A stretch of DNA of 64,000 bases, taken from positions 372,001-436,000 of the forward strand of contig NZ_CP067225.1 of the NCBI RefSeq assembly GCF_016617715.1, written 5' to 3'. The stretch comes from Paracoccus sp. MC1862. GTDB lineage: Bacteria; Pseudomonadota; Alphaproteobacteria; Rhodobacterales; Rhodobacteraceae. Below are positions 16,605 through 25,731 of this stretch, piece by piece; within the stretch, counting starts at the first letter, position 1; every line of letters starts with the position of its first letter. The position numbers were made by a program, and so were the translations under genes. A model generated the notes under the pieces. The model worked only from the letters and a program-made list of their open reading frames with translations. It made no database searches and was not told the origin of the DNA.

Positions 16605-16647
16605 GGGTTGCGTTTGATATGCCTCTGCTACCCTCTTGCCGCAACCC
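16605..16647. promoter_or_regulatory. dyad between zeta subunit gene and purC
   Basis: GGGTTGCG (16605-16612) and CGCAACCC (16640-16647) form a perfect eight-base inverted repeat with 27 bases between. It lies in the divergent promoter region of the zeta gene and purC. It could be an operator or a leader hairpin; no function is known. Confidence 0.4.
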
Positions 16648-16739
16648 CGTTTCCGGCCCCGCCCGTATTGCCCCCGAAGGTCGAACGGCGCTATGGGTGC
16701 GGCGACGTTCAACGCTTTGCCCAGACGAAAGGCGCGATC

Positions 16740-17498
16740 ATGGCCCCGCGGCGCAAGAAGATCTACGAGGGCAAGGCCAAGATCCTTTACGAAGGCACCG
16801 AGCCTGGCACCCTGATCCAGTATTTCAAGGACGACGCCACCGCCTTCAACGCCCAGAAGAAAGCCGTGATCGACGGTAAGGGCGTGCTGAACAACCGCCT
16901 GTCCGAATATTTCATGCAGGGCTTGGGCAATATCGGCGTCCCCACCCATTTCATCCGCCGCATCAACATGCGCGAGCAACTGATCCGGCAGGTCGAGATC
17001 ATCCCGCTGGAAGTGATCGTGCGAAACTTTGCCGCCGGATCCATCTCCAAGCGGCTGGGGATGGAGGAAGGGACGCAACTGCCCCGGCCCATCGTCGAAT
17101 ACAGCTACAAGAACGATGAGCTCGGCGATCCGATGGTCAGCGAGGAATACATCATCGCCTTCGGCTGGGCCACGCAGCAGGACATGGACGACATTGTGTC
17201 CTTGGCGCTGCGGGTCAACGACTTCCTGTCGGGGGTGTTCTATGGCGTCGGCATCAAGCTGATCGACTTCAAGATCGAGATCGGCCGCATCTGGGACGGC
17301 GACTTCATGCGGCTGGTCGTGGCCGACGAGATCAGCCCCGACAGTTGCCGGCTGTGGGACGTGAAAACCGGGCAGAAGCTGGACAAGGACGTGTTCCGCC
17401 GCGACCTGGGCAGCCTGACCGACGCCTATACCGAGGTCGCGCGCCGCCTAGGCGTCATGCCTGCCGCCGTTCCGGTCAAGCCGACGCTCATCAACTGA
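16740..17498 (+). CDS. purC: SAICAR synthase
   Basis: A 252-residue enzyme that joins CAIR and aspartate in purine biosynthesis. Diagnostic segments are [48 protein letters not shown] and [26 protein letters not shown]. The start at 16740 ([14 protein letters not shown]) matches the family; the frame is open to 16581 but the upstream part is not conserved-looking. It is followed 14 bases later by purS. Confidence 0.96.
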   Translation: MAPRRKKIYEGKAKILYEGTEPGTLIQYFKDDATAFNAQKKAVIDGKGVLNNRLSEYFMQGLGNIGVPTHFIRRINMREQLIRQVEIIPLEVIVRNFAAGSISKRLGMEEGTQLPRPIVEYSYKNDELGDPMVSEEYIIAFGWATQQDMDDIVSLALRVNDFLSGVFYGVGIKLIDFKIEIGRIWDGDFMRLVVADEISPDSCRLWDVKTGQKLDKDVFRRDLGSLTDAYTEVARRLGVMPAAVPVKPTLIN

Positions 17499-17512
17499 AA
17501 GGACCGCCGCGC

Positions 17513-17752
17513 ATGAAAGCCCGAGTCACGATCATGCTGAAGAATGGCGTCCTCGACCCGCAGGGCGAGGCGATCCGCCATGCGCTGCGCACGCTGGGCT
17601 TTTCCGGGGTGAACAGCGTCCGGCAGGGTAAGGTGATCGAGTTGGACCTGTCTACCACCGACCGCGCCGAGGCCGAAGCCGAGGTCGGCCGGATGTGCGA
17701 GAAGCTGCTGGCCAACACCGTCATCGAAAGCTGGCGGGTCGAGATCCTGTGA
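17513..17752 (+). CDS. purS: FGAM synthase small subunit PurS
   Basis: A 79-residue subunit of the three-part phosphoribosylformylglycinamidine synthase (PurS-PurQ-PurL). It has the expected opening KARVTIMLKNGVLDPQGEAI and the core FSGVNSVRQGKVIELDL. It usually precedes purQ, but here a methyltransferase gene follows directly, its GTG overlapping the purS stop, so purQ and purL must lie elsewhere. Confidence 0.94.
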   Translation: MKARVTIMLKNGVLDPQGEAIRHALRTLGFSGVNSVRQGKVIELDLSTTDRAEAEAEVGRMCEKLLANTVIESWRVEIL

Positions 17753-18464
17753 CCGGCGGCGCGGGCGATTACGCCGAGGCCCGCCCGACCTATCCCCCTG
17801 AACTCGCCGCCGCGCTGGCTGCGCTCTGCCCCGGACGCGGGCTAGGGGTGGATGTCGGCTGCGGCTCGGGGCAGTTGACCTTGACGCTGGTAGGTCACTT
17901 CGACGCCGTGCCGGGGATCGATGTCAGCCCCGCCCAACTGGCCGAGGCACCCGCGCATCCGTGCATCGACTGGCGCGCGGGCGGGGCGGACGCGCTGCCC
18001 GTGGCTGACGGCTCCGCCGATCTGGGGGTCGTGGCGCAGGCCGCGCGCTGGTTCGACCTTTCCGCCCTCTACGCCGAGGTCCGGCGGGTCTTGCGTCCTG
18101 GCGGGGTGGTGGGCTGGTGAGCTATGGCCCCGCCGAAGTCGCGGGCGTCCTGGGCGACCGCTTTGCCCGCTTCTACCACGACGAGATCGCGCCCTTCTGG
18201 CCGCCCGAGCGCGTTCATGTCGAGAACGGCTACCGCGACCTTCCCTTTCCCTTCCCGCGTCCTGTCGTTCCCCAGCGGGAAATCGCTGCCGAATGGCCGC
18301 TGTCGGGCCTGCTCGGCTATGTCCGAAGCTGGTCGGCAGCCCGCGCGTGCGGCACGGAGTCCGCAGTGACAGCCTTTAACGACGACGCGCTGGCGATGCT
18401 TCCACCCGGTGCCCCTGTCTTGATCCGCTTTCCCCTGACGGCAATCGCAGGCCGGGTCGCATGA
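17749..18464 (+). pseudogene. class I SAM-dependent methyltransferase, frameshifted
   Basis: The first part (GTG at 17749 to TGA at 18120) contains the SAM-binding motif VDVGCGSGQLTLTL, the acidic strand GIDVSPAQL and LYAEVRRVLRPGGVVG. The second part, in another frame from 18117 to 18464, reads SYGPAEVAGVLGDRFARFYH and continues with VENGYRDLPFPF and a normal C-terminus. Joining them gives one protein of about 238 residues with the layout of small class I methyltransferases. One missing base near 18110 explains the break: restoring it would read GGVVALVSYG. The end overlaps the LysR start. It may be a real lesion or a sequence error. Confidence 0.82.
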
Positions 18465-19330
18465 TCGACCGGCTGCACGCCTTCATGGTCCTTGCGCGCG
18501 AGCGGCATTTCGGCCGCGCCGCCGAGGCGCTGGGGATCACCCAGCCCTCGCTGTCCTCGGCGCTGAAGTCGCTTGAGGATCAACTGGGCGTGCAGCTTGT
18601 CCGGCGCGGCTCGCGCTTCCACGGGCTGACCCCGGAGGGCGAGCGGGTGCTGGACTGGGCGCGGCGCATCGTCGGCGACGTGCGGACCATGCAGGCGGAA
18701 CTGCGGGCGACCCGCAGCGGCGTCTCGGGCCGGCTACGGCTGGGGGTGATCCCCACCGCCATGCCGCGCATCGCGGAACTGACGGCGCCGTTCCTGTCGC
18801 GCCATCCCTCGGCCCAGGTCACGATCCTGTCGCGGTCGTCGGACGAGATCCGCGACCAGATCGCCGCGCTGGAACTGGACGCGGGCGTGACCTATCTCGA
18901 CGGCGAGCATCTGGGCCGGCTGCGGACGGTGCCGCTGTTTCTGGAAACCCTGTGCCTCGTGGACCGGACCGACGACTCGGGGCCTGTGTCCTGGACCGAG
19001 GCGGCGACGCGCCCCTTGTGCCTGCTGACCCCCGATATGCAGAATCGTCGAATCGTCTCGGCCCGGCTGGCCGAGGCGGATGCGCCGGCGGTGCCGCGGG
19101 TCGAATCGAACTCGATGCTGGCGATCCTGTCCCATGTGACGACCGGCGACTGGGCGGCGATCCTGCCGCAGGCGCTGGCGGACGGCTTGCCGTTGCCGGC
19201 GGGCGTGCGGGCGCGCCCGCTGTCGGACGGGCCGGGCAACCGGGTCGGGCTGGTGCTTGCAGAACGCGAGCCGCTGTCGCCACTGGTCGAGGCGCTGATG
19301 CAGGTGGCGCGGCAGAGTTTCAATAGATAA
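18461..19330 (+). CDS. LysR-family regulator, probable regulator of fds genes
   Basis: A 289-residue LysR-type regulator. The winged helix-turn-helix is in MIDRLHAFMVLARERHFGRA and AEALGITQPSLSSALKSLE; the effector domain starts near residue 90 (GRLRLGVIPTAMPRIAELT). It lies directly upstream of fdsG on the same strand, a common place for the formate dehydrogenase regulator, so control of the fds operon is inferred. Its end overlaps a T-N11-A motif that could be its own binding site. Translation is coupled to the broken methyltransferase gene. Confidence 0.9.
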   Translation: MIDRLHAFMVLARERHFGRAAEALGITQPSLSSALKSLEDQLGVQLVRRGSRFHGLTPEGERVLDWARRIVGDVRTMQAELRATRSGVSGRLRLGVIPTAMPRIAELTAPFLSRHPSAQVTILSRSSDEIRDQIAALELDAGVTYLDGEHLGRLRTVPLFLETLCLVDRTDDSGPVSWTEAATRPLCLLTPDMQNRRIVSARLAEADAPAVPRVESNSMLAILSHVTTGDWAAILPQALADGLPLPAGVRARPLSDGPGNRVGLVLAEREPLSPLVEALMQVARQSFNR

Positions 19331-19337
19331 ACTCTAT
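19323..19337. promoter_or_regulatory. candidate LysR-type operator upstream of fdsG
   Basis: ATAG-N7-CTAT forms an inverted repeat that fits the LysR T-N11-A pattern (T at 19324, A at 19336). It overlaps the lysR stop codon and lies about 84 bases before fdsG. It is AT-rich within a GC-rich setting. Confidence 0.5.
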
Positions 19338-19420
19338 CAACGAACGATACTTCAGGATTGATGTGCCTATCGCGGCGACCTATGCCTAGGGCGCAAGCGG
19401 ATTTCCCTCGGAGCCAGCCC

Positions 19421-19936
19421 ATGACAACAAGCGCCAACTCGCCCCATCCTCCGAACAAGCCCAGGGCTGCGGCACTGGACGGGGAAAGCCTTGAAAGGCT
19501 GCAGGCGATCATTGTGCGCCATGCGGAAAGCGAAGGGCCGCTGCTGCCGATCCTGCATGATGTGCAGGCGGAATGGGGCATGATCCCCGAGGCCGCGCAG
19601 CCGATCATCGGCAATGCGCTGGGGATGAGCCGGGCAGAGGTTTACGGCGTCGTCAGCTTCTACCACGATTTCCGCGAGGCGCCTGCGGGCCGCCATGTGC
19701 TGCGGCTGTGCCGCGCCGAGGCCTGCCAGTCGATGGGCGCGGACACGCTGGCCGAGCAGGTGCGGGGCGCGCTGGGCCTCGACTGGCACGAGACGACGGC
19801 GGATGGGCGACTGACGCTTGAGCCGGTGTTCTGCCTCGGCCTCTGCGCCTGCGGCCCTGCGGCGCAGATGGATGACCGGCTGGTCGGGCGCGCGACCGCG
19901 CAGCGCGTGGTCGCCATGGCAGGGGGGGCGCGCTGA
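19421..19936 (+). CDS. fdsG: NAD-dependent formate dehydrogenase gamma subunit
   Basis: A 171-residue NuoE-like [2Fe-2S] protein. Cluster ligands appear as C-x4-C (CRAEAC) and C-x3-C (CLGLC). The helical N-terminal half contains the NuoE hallmark GMSRAEVYGVVSFYHDF. The ATG at 19421 has GGAG upstream; the frame is open to 19358 but no good start is there. The subunit passes electrons between the FeS chain and FdsB. Its stop shares a base with the fdsB start. Confidence 0.95.
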   Translation: MTTSANSPHPPNKPRAAALDGESLERLQAIIVRHAESEGPLLPILHDVQAEWGMIPEAAQPIIGNALGMSRAEVYGVVSFYHDFREAPAGRHVLRLCRAEACQSMGADTLAEQVRGALGLDWHETTADGRLTLEPVFCLGLCACGPAAQMDDRLVGRATAQRVVAMAGGAR

Positions 19937-21453
19937 TGCGGGTCTGGGTTCCGATCGACGCCGCCGCCCGCGCGCTGGGCGCGGATGAGGTGGCCGAGGC
20001 CGTGCGGCGCGAGATGGGGGTGGCCCCCACGCGCAACGGCTCGCGCGGGATGATCTGGCTTGAGCCGCTGATGGAGCTTGAGATTGAGGGCGTGCGGCAT
20101 GGCTTCGGGCCGGTGGCGCCCGGGGACGTGCCGGCGATCCTCGCCGATCCCAAGGGGCATCCGCTGGCGCTGGGGCTGGTCGAGGATCTGCCCTGGATGA
20201 AGCGGCAGACGCGGCTGACCTTTGCCCGCGTGGGCGTGATCGATCCGTTGTCGCTGGAGGAATATCAGGCCCATGGCGGGCTTGAGGGGCTGAAGGCGGC
20301 GCTGGCCGCACCCGACAAGATTGTTTCCGAAGTTACGGAGTCCGGCCTGCGCGGCCGGGGCGGGGCGGGCTTCCCGACCGGGATCAAGTGGGCAACCGTC
20401 GCCAAGGCCGCCGCCGACCGCAAGTATATCGTCTGCAACGCCGACGAGGGCGACAGCGGCACATTCGCCGACCGGATGGTGATGGAAGGCGACCCCTTCA
20501 CCCTCATCGAAGGCATGGCTGTCGCGGGCATCGCCGTGGGTGCCGTACAGGGCTATGTCTATATCCGCAGCGAATATCCCGACGCGATCCGCGTCATGCG
20601 CGCGGCCACCGACATCGCCCGGGCGGCAGGGGTGCTGGGGCCGTCGGTGCTGGGTTCCGCCCATGCCTTCGACATGGAGGTGCGGGTCGGCGCGGGCGCC
20701 TATGTCTGCGGCGAGGAGACCAGCCTGCTGAACAGCCTGGAAGGCAAGCGCGGCGTCGTTCGGGCCAAGCCCCCGATTCCGGCGCTGGAGGGCTTCCTCG
20801 GCAAGCCCACGGTCGTCAACAACGTGCTGTCGCTGGCCACCGTGCCGTGGATCATGGCGAATGGCGCGGCGGCTTACGCGGCGCATGGCATCGGCCGGTC
20901 TCGCGGGACCATGCCGCTGCAGATCGCGGGCAACGTCAAGCATGGTGGGCTGTTCGAGGTCGCCTTCGGCCTGTCGCTGGGCGAGATCGTGGACGAGATC
21001 GGCGGCGGCACCGCCTCGGGCCGCCCGGTCAAGGCGGTGCAGGTGGGTGGCCCCCTGGGCGCCTATTTCCCCCGCGCGCTGTTCGACACGCCCTTCGGCT
21101 ATGAGGAGTTTGCGGGGAAAGAGGGTCTCGTCGGCCATGCGGGCATCGTCATCTTCGACGACGGCGCCGACATGCTGCCGCTCGCCCGCTTCGCGATGGA
21201 GTTCTGCGCCATCGAGTCCTGCGGAAAATGCACGCCCTGCCGCATCGGCTCGACACGGGGCGTCGAAACAATCGACCGGATTGCTGCCGGCGACCTTGAA
21301 GCCATCCCGGTCCTTTCCAATCTTTGCAACACGATGAAATGGGGAAGCCTCTGCGCCTTGGGGGGCTTTGCGCCTTATCCAGTCATGTCCGCGCTGACGC
21401 ATTTTCCCGATGATTTCACCGGCAGGACGCGCCGGGTGGAGGCTGCCGAATGA
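19936..21453 (+). CDS. fdsB: NAD-dependent formate dehydrogenase beta subunit (diaphorase)
   Basis: A 505-residue NuoF-like flavoprotein that reduces NAD+. The N-terminal 110 or so residues form an additional small domain typical of FdsB. NAD/FMN sites are GLRGRGGAGFPTGIKW and CNADEGDSGTFADR with MEGDPFTLIEGM. The [4Fe-4S] ligands are ESCGKCTPCR plus a later cysteine in NLCNTMKWGSLCALGG. The start overlaps fdsG by one base and the stop overlaps fdsA by four bases. Confidence 0.96.
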   Translation: MRVWVPIDAAARALGADEVAEAVRREMGVAPTRNGSRGMIWLEPLMELEIEGVRHGFGPVAPGDVPAILADPKGHPLALGLVEDLPWMKRQTRLTFARVGVIDPLSLEEYQAHGGLEGLKAALAAPDKIVSEVTESGLRGRGGAGFPTGIKWATVAKAAADRKYIVCNADEGDSGTFADRMVMEGDPFTLIEGMAVAGIAVGAVQGYVYIRSEYPDAIRVMRAATDIARAAGVLGPSVLGSAHAFDMEVRVGAGAYVCGEETSLLNSLEGKRGVVRAKPPIPALEGFLGKPTVVNNVLSLATVPWIMANGAAAYAAHGIGRSRGTMPLQIAGNVKHGGLFEVAFGLSLGEIVDEIGGGTASGRPVKAVQVGGPLGAYFPRALFDTPFGYEEFAGKEGLVGHAGIVIFDDGADMLPLARFAMEFCAIESCGKCTPCRIGSTRGVETIDRIAAGDLEAIPVLSNLCNTMKWGSLCALGGFAPYPVMSALTHFPDDFTGRTRRVEAAE

Positions 21454-24329
21454 AGGACTTCATCATCCCCGACGACCGCGACCTCGGCACCCCCGCGTCG
21501 CTGTCCGACATCATCGTCACGCTGACGGTGGACGGCATCCCCGTCGCGGTTCCGGCGGGCACCAGCGTCATGCGCGCCGCCGCCATCGCCGGGATCACGG
21601 TGCCGAAGCTCTGCGCGACCGACCACCTGACGGCCTTCGGGTCCTGCCGCCTGTGCGTCGTCCAGATCGACGGGATGCGCGGGACGCCCGCCTCCTGCAC
21701 CACGCCGGTGGCCGAGGGCATGGTCGTCCGCACCCAGACCGACGAAGTCGCGCAGATCCGGCGCGGGGTGATGGAGCTTTACATCTCGGACCACCCGCTC
21801 GACTGCCTGACCTGCGCGGCCAACGGCGATTGCGAGTTGCAGGACATGGCCGGCGCCGTGGGCCTGCGCGAGGTCCGCTATGAGCCGGGCAAGAACCATT
21901 TCCAGCGCCGCGACAACGGCGAGTCGAACCCGGAATGGCGGGCCAAGGACCATTCCAACCCGTATTTCACCTTCGATCCGGCGAAGTGCATCGTCTGCTC
22001 GCGCTGCGTGCGGGCCTGCGAGGAGGTGCAGGGCACCTTCGCCCTGACCATCGACGGCCGCGGCTTTGACAGCCGCGTCAGCGCGGGGATGATGTCCGAC
22101 AGCTTCCTGTCGTCCGACTGCGTGTCCTGCGGCGCCTGCGTGCAGGTCTGCCCGACCGCCACGCTGATCGAGAACACCGTGATCGAGATCGGCACGCCCG
22201 AGCGCATCGTGAAGACAACCTGCGCCTATTGCGGCGTCGGCTGTTCCTTCGACGCCCATATGCGCGGCGAGACGGTCGTGAAGATGGTGCCCAGCAAGGA
22301 CGGCAAGGCCAACCGCGGGCATTCCTGCGTCAAGGGCCGCTTCGCCTGGGGCTATGCGACCCATGCGGAACGCATCCTGAACCCGATGATCCGCGAGGAT
22401 TACCGCGACCCGTGGCGGGTGGTGTCCTGGGAGGAGGCGATCCGCTTCGCCGCCGACCGCCTGCGCGCGACGCAGGAGAAGCACGGCCGGGATTCCGTCG
22501 GCGTCATCACCTCGTCGCGCTGCACGAACGAGGAAACCTATCTGGTGCAGAAGCTCGCCCGCGCGGTCTTTGGCAACAACAACACCGACACCTGCGCCCG
22601 CGTCTGCCACTCGCCCACGGGCTACGGCCTCAAGACCGCTTTCGGCACCTCGGCGGGGACGCATGACTTCGACTCGGTCGAGCATACCGACCTTGCGCTG
22701 GTGATCGGGGCGAACCCGACCGAGGGGCACCCGGTCTTCGGCTCTCGCCTGCGCAAGCGGCTGCGCGAAGGGGCGGGGCTGATCGTGCTCGACCCGCGCC
22801 ACATCGACCTGCTGGACAGCGTGCACCGGAACGAGGCGATCCACCTGCCGCTGCTGCCCGGCACCAATGTGGCCGTCCTGACCGCCATGGCTCATGTGAT
22901 CGCGGCCGAAGGCCTCTATGACGAGGCCTATATCCGCGAACGCTGCGACTGGGACGAATTCCTCGAATATCGCGACTTCCTGCTGGACCCGCGCCATTCC
23001 CCCGAGGAGGTCGAGCGCCACAGCCACGTGCCCGCCGACCTGATCCGGCAGGCGGCCCGCGCCTATGCGAAGGCGCCGCGCGCGTCGATCTATTACGGGC
23101 TGGGGGTAACGGAACATTCGCAGGGCTCGACCACCGTCATGGCGATCGCGAACCTTGCGATGATGACCGGCAACATCGGCAAGCCGGGGACCGGCGTGAA
23201 CCCGCTGCGCGGCCAGAACAACGTGCAGGGTTCCTGCGACATGGGGTCCTTCCCGCACGAATACCCCGGCTATCGCCACGTCACCGACATCGAGACACGC
23301 GAGCTTTACGAGCGCGTCTGGGGCGTGCCGCTGTCCGACGAACCGGGGCTTCGCATCCCCAACATGTTCGACGCGGCGACGCAGGGCCGGTTCAAGGGCC
23401 TGTATTGCCAGGGCGAGGACGTGCTGCAGTCCGATCCCGACACCACCCACGTCCAGTCGGCGCTGGCGAGCCTAGACATCCTGATCGTCCACGACCTGTT
23501 CCTGAACGAGACCTCGAACTACGCCCATGTCTTCCTGCCGGGGTCGAGCTTCCTGGAAAAGGACGGCACCTTCACCAATGCGGAACGCCGGATCAACATG
23601 GTCCGCAAGGCCATGACCCCCATGAACGGCCATGCCGACTGGGAAATCACGATCATGCTGGCGAATGCCATGGGCGCGGGCTGGCACTATGACCATCCCT
23701 CGCAGATCATGGACGAGATCGCGCTGACCACGCCCAGCTTCGCGGGCGTCAGCTACGACCTGCTGGATCGCGAAGGCTCGGTGCAGTGGCCCTGCAACGA
23801 CGCGGCCCCCCTGGGCACGCCCGTCATGCACATCGACGGCTTTGCGCGCGGTCCCGGCAAGTTCATCAACACCGAGTATGTCCCAAGCGACGAGCGCACC
23901 GGCGGCCGCTTCCCGCTGCTGCTGACCACGGGGCGGACGCTGACCCAATACAACGTCGGCGCCCAGACCCGGCGCACCGACAACACCGTCTGGCATCCCG
24001 AGGATCTGCTGGAGATCCACCCCCATGACGCCGAACAGCGCGGCGTCCGCGAGGGCGATTATGTCCGCGTGGCTAGCCGGGCGGGCGACACGACGATCCG
24101 GGCGAAGATCACCGATCGGGTCGCGCCGGGCGTGGTCTACACGACCTTCCACCACCCGAACACGCAGGCCAACGTGGTGACGACCGACAACTCGGACTGG
24201 GCCACCAACTGCCCCGAGTTCAAGGTGACGGCGGTGCAGGTCAGCCCCTCGAACGGGCCGTCCGAATGGCAGGAACAGTATCGCAGCCATTCGGAACTCG
24301 CCCGCCGCATCCTGCCGGCCGCGGAATGA
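21450..24329 (+). CDS. fdsA: NAD-dependent formate dehydrogenase alpha subunit (molybdenum)
   Basis: A 959-residue catalytic subunit. In order it shows a [2Fe-2S] ferredoxin domain (KLCATDHL, GSCRLCVV), a His/Cys cluster site (HPLDCLTCAANGDCEL), two [4Fe-4S] sites (CIVCSRCVRACEEV and CVSCGACVQVCPT) and another cluster before the Moco domain (CAYCGVGCSFDAH). The bis-MGD domain carries the metal-ligand cysteine in ARVCHSPTGYGL, so it is a cysteine, not selenocysteine, enzyme. It oxidises formate to CO2, feeding electrons through FdsG and FdsB to NAD+. This can support methylotrophic or formate-driven growth. Confidence 0.97.
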   Translation: MKDFIIPDDRDLGTPASLSDIIVTLTVDGIPVAVPAGTSVMRAAAIAGITVPKLCATDHLTAFGSCRLCVVQIDGMRGTPASCTTPVAEGMVVRTQTDEVAQIRRGVMELYISDHPLDCLTCAANGDCELQDMAGAVGLREVRYEPGKNHFQRRDNGESNPEWRAKDHSNPYFTFDPAKCIVCSRCVRACEEVQGTFALTIDGRGFDSRVSAGMMSDSFLSSDCVSCGACVQVCPTATLIENTVIEIGTPERIVKTTCAYCGVGCSFDAHMRGETVVKMVPSKDGKANRGHSCVKGRFAWGYATHAERILNPMIREDYRDPWRVVSWEEAIRFAADRLRATQEKHGRDSVGVITSSRCTNEETYLVQKLARAVFGNNNTDTCARVCHSPTGYGLKTAFGTSAGTHDFDSVEHTDLALVIGANPTEGHPVFGSRLRKRLREGAGLIVLDPRHIDLLDSVHRNEAIHLPLLPGTNVAVLTAMAHVIAAEGLYDEAYIRERCDWDEFLEYRDFLLDPRHSPEEVERHSHVPADLIRQAARAYAKAPRASIYYGLGVTEHSQGSTTVMAIANLAMMTGNIGKPGTGVNPLRGQNNVQGSCDMGSFPHEYPGYRHVTDIETRELYERVWGVPLSDEPGLRIPNMFDAATQGRFKGLYCQGEDVLQSDPDTTHVQSALASLDILIVHDLFLNETSNYAHVFLPGSSFLEKDGTFTNAERRINMVRKAMTPMNGHADWEITIMLANAMGAGWHYDHPSQIMDEIALTTPSFAGVSYDLLDREGSVQWPCNDAAPLGTPVMHIDGFARGPGKFINTEYVPSDERTGGRFPLLLTTGRTLTQYNVGAQTRRTDNTVWHPEDLLEIHPHDAEQRGVREGDYVRVASRAGDTTIRAKITDRVAPGVVYTTFHHPNTQANVVTTDNSDWATNCPEFKVTAVQVSPSNGPSEWQEQYRSHSELARRILPAAE

Positions 24330-25291
24330 GCAAAACAGGACCGGCTCGCCAAGGCAGCGGGCCGGGGACGGACACAGGCACGCTGCAAGAGGCGACAATT
24401 TCGGCCGCGCTGCCCCCCGGTGAGGCAAGCATGGGGGCAGGCGCGGCCGAAGACAGGACGGCATCATCCCCGCAGCCGACCGCCCCGGCTGCGGGAAAGC
24501 CGCCCCGCCGCTGGTCCGGCGGCTGGGTGGCGGCCGACGCGCCTGCAGCGCCCGAGGAAGCCGCCGTCGCCATCGTCATCGACGGCACCAGCCAGGCGGT
24601 GCTGATGGCAACGCCGCACGACTTGGCCGATTTCGCGCTGGGCTTTGCGCTGACCGAGGGGCTGATCGCCTCGTCCGCTGACGTGACCGACCGAGAGATC
24701 ACGCAGGTCCGGCCGCCCGCGCAACTACCCGGCGTTCCCGCCTATGAGGCGCGGTTGTGGCTGCGCCCCGGCCTCGCCTCGGGTCTGGCCGAGCGGCGGC
24801 GCAGCATGGTCGGCCCCGTGGGCTGCGGCCTTTGCGGCGTGGACAGCATCGCCGCCGCCCTGCCACAGGTCGTGCGGGTGGCCGAGGACGCGGGCCTGTC
24901 TCCACAGGACGTCGGCCGCGCGATGCAGGCGCTGTCCGATGGCCAGCGCCGCTGGCGCGAGACGCCCGCGATACACGCGGCGGGGTTCTGGTCGCCCGAC
25001 ACGGCCATCGTGCGCGAGGACGTGGGCCGCCACAACGCGCTCGACAAGCTGGCGGGCGCGATGGCGGACCAGGGGCTCGACGCGAAGGGCGGGGCCATCG
25101 TCATGTCCTCGCGCCTGTCGGTCGATCTGGTGCAGAAGACCGCCCGCATCGGCGCCTCGGTCCTGATCGGCGCCAGCACGCCCACGCGGCTGGCAATCGC
25201 CTGGGCCGAGGCGGCGGGCATCACCCTGATCGGCCGCGCCCGCGGCGAGGCTTTCGACCTTTACACCCACCCCCAGCGCATGAAGGGCTGA
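24326..25291 (+). CDS. fdhD: formate dehydrogenase accessory sulfurtransferase FdhD (FdsC)
   Basis: FdhD moves sulfur from IscS to the Mo cofactor before its insertion into the dehydrogenase. The catalytic cysteine motif is VGPVGCGLCGVDS. Other conserved parts are ATPHDLADFALGFALTEGL and VREDVGRHNALDKLAGAM. From ATG 24326, overlapping the fdsA stop, the product is 321 residues with a 60-70 residue low-complexity N-terminus not expected in the family. ATG 24431 is an in-frame alternative, so the first hundred bases may instead be a leader. Two strong hairpins occupy that stretch. Confidence 0.93.
   Translation: MSKTGPARQGSGPGTDTGTLQEATISAALPPGEASMGAGAAEDRTASSPQPTAPAAGKPPRRWSGGWVAADAPAAPEEAAVAIVIDGTSQAVLMATPHDLADFALGFALTEGLIASSADVTDREITQVRPPAQLPGVPAYEARLWLRPGLASGLAERRRSMVGPVGCGLCGVDSIAAALPQVVRVAEDAGLSPQDVGRAMQALSDGQRRWRETPAIHAAGFWSPDTAIVREDVGRHNALDKLAGAMADQGLDAKGGAIVMSSRLSVDLVQKTARIGASVLIGASTPTRLAIAWAEAAGITLIGRARGEAFDLYTHPQRMKG
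24341..24451 (+). promoter_or_regulatory. two strong hairpins at the 5' end of fdhD
   Basis: Hairpin A pairs CCGGCTCGC (24341-24349) with GCGGGCCGG (24357-24365), including one G-U pair. Hairpin B pairs 24400-24417 with 24433-24451 over 18 base pairs with a single bulged G at 24440 and a 15-base loop. The in-frame ATG at 24431 lies at the loop-stem border of hairpin B. There is no T-run, so these are not ordinary terminators. Confidence 0.6.
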
Positions 25292-25295
25292 CGCC

Positions 25296-25574
25296 TTGTC
25301 CGAAATCTCTGAACACACGCCGCATGAAAAGCTGATCCGCATGGCGAACCAGATCGCCACCTTCTTCCGCAGCCAGCCGGGCGAGCCAGAGATCGCGGTG
25401 GCGGGCCACATCAACGATTTCTGGACCTACCGGATGCGGATGGACCTGCTGGCGGCCCTGCGCGCGGGCGAGCCGGTGGACCCCATCGTGCAGGCCACCG
25501 CCCCCCATATCCGCCTTCCCGGCGAGCCTTCGGAGGGCGCGAAGCCCGTGGACCCGCTGTCGCATCAGGAATGA
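25296..25574 (+). CDS. fdsD: NAD-dependent formate dehydrogenase delta subunit
   Basis: A 92-residue protein with the family features HEKLIRMANQIATFFRSQP and VAGHINDFWTYRMRMDLL. It starts with TTG at 25296, four bases after the fdhD stop. FdsD is a small subunit of the fds complex thought to help maturation or stability. It closes the fdsGBA-fdhD-fdsD operon and faces the convergent dehydrogenase gene at 25732. The 157 bases between hold no clear terminator. Confidence 0.92.
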   Translation: MSEISEHTPHEKLIRMANQIATFFRSQPGEPEIAVAGHINDFWTYRMRMDLLAALRAGEPVDPIVQATAPHIRLPGEPSEGAKPVDPLSHQE

Positions 25575-25731
25575 TAGCGGGCCTGTCCGGGCGGGACGCA
25601 GCGCCCCGGCTGTCGTGAGGATGCGCCCCGTGTCTGCAAGGACCGCCGGGGCGATGCCTGCCGCGGATCCGAGAACCCGCGGAACAGGCGGTCGCCGGGA
25701 TGCGTCGCCGCGGGGCGATCCTCGTCCGGCC

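Noticed and set aside
18105..18125. Programmed ribosomal frameshift in the methyltransferase
   Set aside because: No slippery heptamer or adjacent pseudoknot was seen; a simple one-base loss is the easier explanation.
21375..23450. 691-residue open frame opposite fdsA
   Set aside because: Antisense shadow of a gene with unambiguous motifs; no recognisable domain.
24341..24451. Interpretation of the fdhD hairpins as a Rho-independent terminator
   Set aside because: No T-run follows either stem, and the genes downstream belong to the same operon.
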